Positions 60,822 through 64,000 of a stretch of 64,000 bases of DNA are shown one piece after another. Source of the DNA: Candidatus Binatia bacterium (GTDB taxonomy: Bacteria; Vulcanimicrobiota; Vulcanimicrobiia; Vulcanimicrobiales; Vulcanimicrobiaceae); contig DATKHY010000007.1 of NCBI GenBank assembly GCA_035544215.1, positions 558,001 to 622,000 on the forward strand, given 5' to 3'. The notes under the pieces were generated by a model. It ran no database searches, was not told where the DNA came from, and saw only the letters and a program-made list of their open reading frames with translations. Both the position numbers and the translations under genes were made by a program. The first letter of the stretch is position 1, and each line of letters opens with the position of its first letter.

Positions 60822-63178
60822 GGCTCCGCGAGCGCCGCGTTGTCGAGCGTCTCGTCCAAGAAGCGCGCCTGGTATGCGACGATGTCTTCGACGAACGGGA
60901 ACTGCGGGTGCCGCCGGCGCGGGGCAACGCGGTAGCGATCGCCGTAGCGCTCCAGGATCTTCCACCCGACCATGCGCGGCAGCGCCGCGCGAACCAGACG
61001 CTCCGGGTCGCGCCGCAGCTCCGGATCGACGAACACGGCCTGCGGCAGCTCCGACAGCCGCTTCGCAACGGCGGCGCACGCCTCGGCGGCGCTGAACTCC
61101 GGTGCCGACTCGAGCCACGCGCCGAGCAGCTGGCTCGCAACGACGGGCCGTATCGCCGCGAGGCTCCGCACCAGCGTCGTCATGCCGCCGTCGCGCAGCC
61201 TCCCGAAACAAACGACGCGATACAGCATCGACAGCCGCGACGACACGAACGGGTCGTAGCTCACGCCGGCGAGATAGATCGTCGCAATCGGCGCCAGTCG
61301 CTCGATCGCTCCGCGCATCGGGCCGATGCGACCATCGATGGAATACTTGCCCTCCGGCGTCAGATAGAAAGTGCCGCCTCGCCGCACGACGTCTTCCATT
61401 AGCGCGAGGTCGCGCTCAACGTTCTCGCGCGTGTCGTCGAGGATCTCGCGCCGGTACGGCTCGCGCAGCGTCGCTAGCTTCACGACGGCGCGCGATTGCG
61501 CGAAGCAGCGCGCGCTGCGAAGGTCGGACGTCTTCGTATCCGGCGGGAAGAGCGCCGCCACGCGCTCGTCAAAAACTTCGCTTACCGGTAGTGGACCGTG
61601 GCGCCGCTGCACCGACCAGCCAAACGCGCTGACCGCGCGCGAGCCCAGCTCGTTCTCGATCGGCAGCATGCCGAGAGTGAGGAAGAGCGGCCCGGCGTTG
61701 ACGCGGCGCAGCAGCGCGCGCAGCCAGGGAAGCCGTTCTGCCAAGAACCCGGGCTCGTACATGCGCCGGGAGCTGGCCGTGAAGACGGGATGCCGCCACG
61801 GACCGCTGCGTACCGTCGTCGCGACCACGAGCACCATCGACTCGAGGTCGTGCTGATGATTCGCGACGATCAGCGTCGGGCCGCGCCGGCGCGGAATCTT
61901 TCCCCACACGCGAACACGATACGCGACGTGATCCCAAGCGAAATTAGTCGCGACCGCGACGAAACGCAGCGGCCAGCCCCACAGCGACGAGATCGGGCGG
62001 CGCCCCACCCGCAACACCGCCAGCGACGCGAGCGCGAAGCTGAAACCCGAGAGGCCGAAGACCGCCTGATAACCCGCGCGCGTTCCGTGAAAGAGTCCGA
62101 TCAGCCAACCGCCGACCAAAGGCGCGACGACGTTGGGCAGAAGCGTCGCGATGCCCCACAGGCCGAGATCGCGCGCGACGTCGCGGAGCTTTGGTATCGA
62201 ATCCATCGCGAGCGCCCAGCCGCTGGAGATGACGCCGCCGAAGCCGATGCCGAACAGCACGGCGAACGGCAGGATCCAACTCAACCCTGGGGCGAGCGCG
62301 AAGCCGATCGTCGCGACGGCCATCGCAGCGCCCGCGAGCGCCGTCACGATCTTGCGCGGAACGCGATCGGAGAGCAACCCGAGATAGAGGCTCGACGCCA
62401 CCGCACCCGCGATGGTCGCGAACGCGTACAGCGCGGTTCCCGCGGAGGGATCGCCGACCTTCTGCACGTCGCGGAAGTAGTAAAGCACGAACGTCTGAAG
62501 CATGATGAGCCCGAAGAAGACGAGCGTCCGTGCGGCGAAAACGACGAAGAAATCGTGCCAGTCGCGCACGTGCGCGTGCTCCTCGCCGTCGTAGACTCCG
62601 TCGCCGACGCCGAGCAGCGAGAGGCCGCCGACCGCCATGATCGCGGCCGCCGCCAGGAACGTCAGGCTCGGATCGGGCATGGCGCCCGCGATCGCGAATC
62701 CGAGCACCGTCCCCGCCAGCGTCGCCGCGCCGCGAACGCCCGACACGAACCCCCAGTGCCGTCGCGGAACCGATTCGGGCAAGAGCGCCTGATACGCGCA
62801 GAGCGCGACGTTGGCGCCCGCAGTAGCCAGCACCAGGAAGACTCCGAACGACACGAGCGAGTGCGCGTACGCGAGCGCGATCAGCGCGCCGACGTCGATC
62901 AGGATGCCTACCGCGACGAACGTGCGGCGCGAGCCGCCGTGCCTCCGCAGCGCGTCCGAGAGCCAGCCTCCCAGCGGCGGGACGACCATCGCGGCGAGGG
63001 CAGCGACGCTGGCCAGCACCGAGAGGACGAAGACGTGATTGCCGGGTGCCAAATGCACCGTTGCGGCGGGAACCGCGATCGTCATGAGCGCCGTATCCTG
63101 AAAGGTCAGCGGGAGCCACAGCGCATTGAGCATGACCCAACCGCCGATCTCGCGCGCGCGGCTTGAGGCGATACTCAA
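60803..63178 (-). CDS. MFS transporter fused to a PlsC-type acyltransferase
   Basis: 791 residues from TTG 63178, seven bases after the upstream stop (alternative ATG 63133). Residues 1-400 are a 12-helix major facilitator domain: PPLGGWLSDALRRHGGSRR is motif A, and GLLSDRVPRKIVTALAG marks its second half. Residues about 410-640 are a glycerolipid acyltransferase: ANHQHDLESMVL (H-x4-E instead of the usual H-x4-D), GTFYLTPEGKYSIDG (PEG motif) and ATIYLAGVSYDPFVSS. A helical domain ends the protein. The plan recalls LplT-Aas lysophospholipid salvage proteins, without the ligase part. Retrieval of lysolipids or glycolipid acylation is likely. Confidence 0.8.
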   Translation of the reverse strand: MSIASSRAREIGGWVMLNALWLPLTFQDTALMTIAVPAATVHLAPGNHVFVLSVLASVAALAAMVVPPLGGWLSDALRRHGGSRRTFVAVGILIDVGALIALAYAHSLVSFGVFLVLATAGANVALCAYQALLPESVPRRHWGFVSGVRGAATLAGTVLGFAIAGAMPDPSLTFLAAAAIMAVGGLSLLGVGDGVYDGEEHAHVRDWHDFFVVFAARTLVFFGLIMLQTFVLYYFRDVQKVGDPSAGTALYAFATIAGAVASSLYLGLLSDRVPRKIVTALAGAAMAVATIGFALAPGLSWILPFAVLFGIGFGGVISSGWALAMDSIPKLRDVARDLGLWGIATLLPNVVAPLVGGWLIGLFHGTRAGYQAVFGLSGFSFALASLAVLRVGRRPISSLWGWPLRFVAVATNFAWDHVAYRVRVWGKIPRRRGPTLIVANHQHDLESMVLVVATTVRSGPWRHPVFTASSRRMYEPGFLAERLPWLRALLRRVNAGPLFLTLGMLPIENELGSRAVSAFGWSVQRRHGPLPVSEVFDERVAALFPPDTKTSDLRSARCFAQSRAVVKLATLREPYRREILDDTRENVERDLALMEDVVRRGGTFYLTPEGKYSIDGRIGPMRGAIERLAPIATIYLAGVSYDPFVSSRLSMLYRVVCFGRLRDGGMTTLVRSLAAIRPVVASQLLGAWLESAPEFSAAEACAAVAKRLSELPQAVFVDPELRRDPERLVRAALPRMVGWKILERYGDRYRVAPRRRHPQFPFVEDIVAYQARFLDETLDNAALAEPYRETR

Positions 63179-63185
63179 AACGAAG

Positions 63186-63869
63186 TCAGTGCTTGACGGC
63201 GTCGATCAGCACGATGCCGCGTCCGCCGAAGTCGCGGAGCCGATCGAGTGCCGCTACGGCCGCGCCCAGAGGCGTGTCCGGGTTCGTCGCCTCGCTGATC
63301 GAAAATCCCATCTGGCGTTTCGCCTGCGCGTCGATTGGATCGCGCAACGTGCGCGGCATGAGCTTGAACTTGCCGATCAGTCCGAGCATCGGGCCGGCCT
63401 TCTCGTCCAGCGTCTGAGGATCGACGGCCATGACGACGACGCCGTGGCGCGATCCGTTAGCGCTTTCCTCGAAGGCGACGAAGTCCACGCCGAGATCGCG
63501 AGTGTGCGCGCGCACCGCGTCGACGCCGTTTCCGCGGATCGCGACGGTGTAACCGGCGGGAGGATGCGCGAGCAGATCGCCGAGCCACGCCTCGAGCGCC
63601 GGCATCATCGCCGGCGTTCCGGCGACGACGTCGTGGCCGTCGTAGGTGCCGGCGCCCTGCGAAAAAACCGCGCTATCCGCGAGGCCGGGCCGAGCGGTGA
63701 CGCGAGTGTGCCACGCGTGCGCCGACAGGACGCTCGCCCCCGCGAAAAGCGGAAACTCGATCGGATCGGTCGGCGACGGCGAGGGTCCCCCGGTGCCACC
63801 GTGGCTTGCGTTCGCGCAGCCCGCGAGCAAGCAAACCGCCGCGAGCGCCGCGAGGCCGGACTGCTTCAC
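63186..63869 (-). CDS. lipoprotein of unknown function upstream of the MFS-acyltransferase
   Basis: 227 residues from GTG 63869. Lipobox LAAVCLLAGC followed by ANA, then a Gly/Ser/Pro-rich linker. Mature part: FAGASVLSAHAWHTRVTARP, YTVAIRGNGVDAVRAHTRDL, GVVVMAVDPQTLDEKAGPM and RDFGGRGIVLIDAVKH. No recognised family. Its stop is seven bases before the MFS gene start, suggesting one operon. Confidence 0.62.
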   Translation of the reverse strand: MKQSGLAALAAVCLLAGCANASHGGTGGPSPSPTDPIEFPLFAGASVLSAHAWHTRVTARPGLADSAVFSQGAGTYDGHDVVAGTPAMMPALEAWLGDLLAHPPAGYTVAIRGNGVDAVRAHTRDLGVDFVAFEESANGSRHGVVVMAVDPQTLDEKAGPMLGLIGKFKLMPRTLRDPIDAQAKRQMGFSISEATNPDTPLGAAVAALDRLRDFGGRGIVLIDAVKH

Positions 63870-64000
63870 AACCGCGTCGCATTCGAGGAGAAGCTGCGCG
63901 CCCCCCGTAAGGCAGAGTGGCCTGTGGCGCGGGGATGCACAGCGCCGCCGTCAGATTTCGGGATGAAATACAAGAAGCGATGAGCGACAAAAGTAGAGCT
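63870..64000. other. window end, upstream region
   Basis: No complete gene. A plus-strand ATG at 63980 opens a frame that runs off the edge after seven codons; it is too short to judge. Confidence 0.3.

Noticed and set aside
61598-63166. 522-residue plus-strand frame opposite the MFS-acyltransferase
   Set aside because: Rich in Arg/Asp/His with no structure, antisense to a real gene.
63980-64000. Start of a plus-strand gene at the window edge
   Set aside because: Only seven codons, weak ribosome site.
1-64000. CRISPR arrays, rRNA genes or intact tRNAs
   Set aside because: Looked for; none seen. The only regularly spaced repeats are the arm-type sites and protein-coding repeats.

Overview
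The window looks like a piece of a GC-rich, diderm bacterial chromosome. The diderm call rests on a TamB-like outer-membrane biogenesis protein next to a Skp/OmpH-like chaperone, and on many lipoproteins with LAAC/LSAC-type lipoboxes. The abundance of small lipoproteins, S53 (sedolisin) peptidases, HAF-type and NHL-type repeat proteins, and a GH47 mannosidase resembles what is found in Candidatus Eremiobacterota (WPS-2/Vulcanimicrobiota). That placement is inference, since no marker gene is present.

Region 1 (1 to about 22.4 kb) is an accessory island. From the left edge it carries a tyrosine integrase (cut by the window edge), an excisionase and a relaxase broken by a one-base frameshift, so it is probably an integrative mobilizable element. 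Its cargo is: (i) a translationally coupled operon of a VWA protein, a PP2C phosphatase, a membrane kinase with helix-hairpin-helix domains, and a fourth protein that may be PH-like; this resembles the TerY-P phosphorylation triad; (ii) a secreted protein and an RmuC gene broken by a frameshift; (iii) an AbiE toxin-antitoxin pair with an unusually long toxin; (iv) a J-domain protein; (v) a TM0106-type nuclease with Cas4-like cysteines. The island ends in two similarly arranged attachment-site scars (16804-16962 and 22082-22250). Each has three arm-type repeats about 95 bp from a fragment of the 5' half of tRNA-Ser. Between them lies a 5.3 kb integrase-less segment with an IS3 remnant, secreted proteins and a GT87-like membrane protein, which suggests stepwise accretion of elements at tRNA-Ser.

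Region 2 (about 22.5 to 64 kb) reads as ordinary chromosome. A LuxR regulator, a STAS protein and a fatty-acid desaturase lie opposite a receiver-domain protein. Then come secreted enzymes (HAF lipoprotein, serine hydrolase, GH47, S53 peptidase), a PDZ/multi-TM/GAF-like sensor coupled to an O6-alkylguanine transferase, an FAD monooxygenase, a second serine hydrolase with small coupled genes, lipoproteins, a methyltransferase opposite a STAND regulator, an NHL lipoprotein, an epimerase, a lipase-like hydrolase, a GNAT, a four-gene overlapping operon with two paralogues, tamB-skp, two tandem S53 peptidases without an evident prodomain, an alkyltransferase-like protein lacking the acceptor cysteine, and an MFS-acyltransferase fusion.

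The most noteworthy points are the kinase/phosphatase/VWA operon inside a defence-like mobile island, the tRNA-Ser attachment arrays, and the cysteine-less alkyltransferase homologue.
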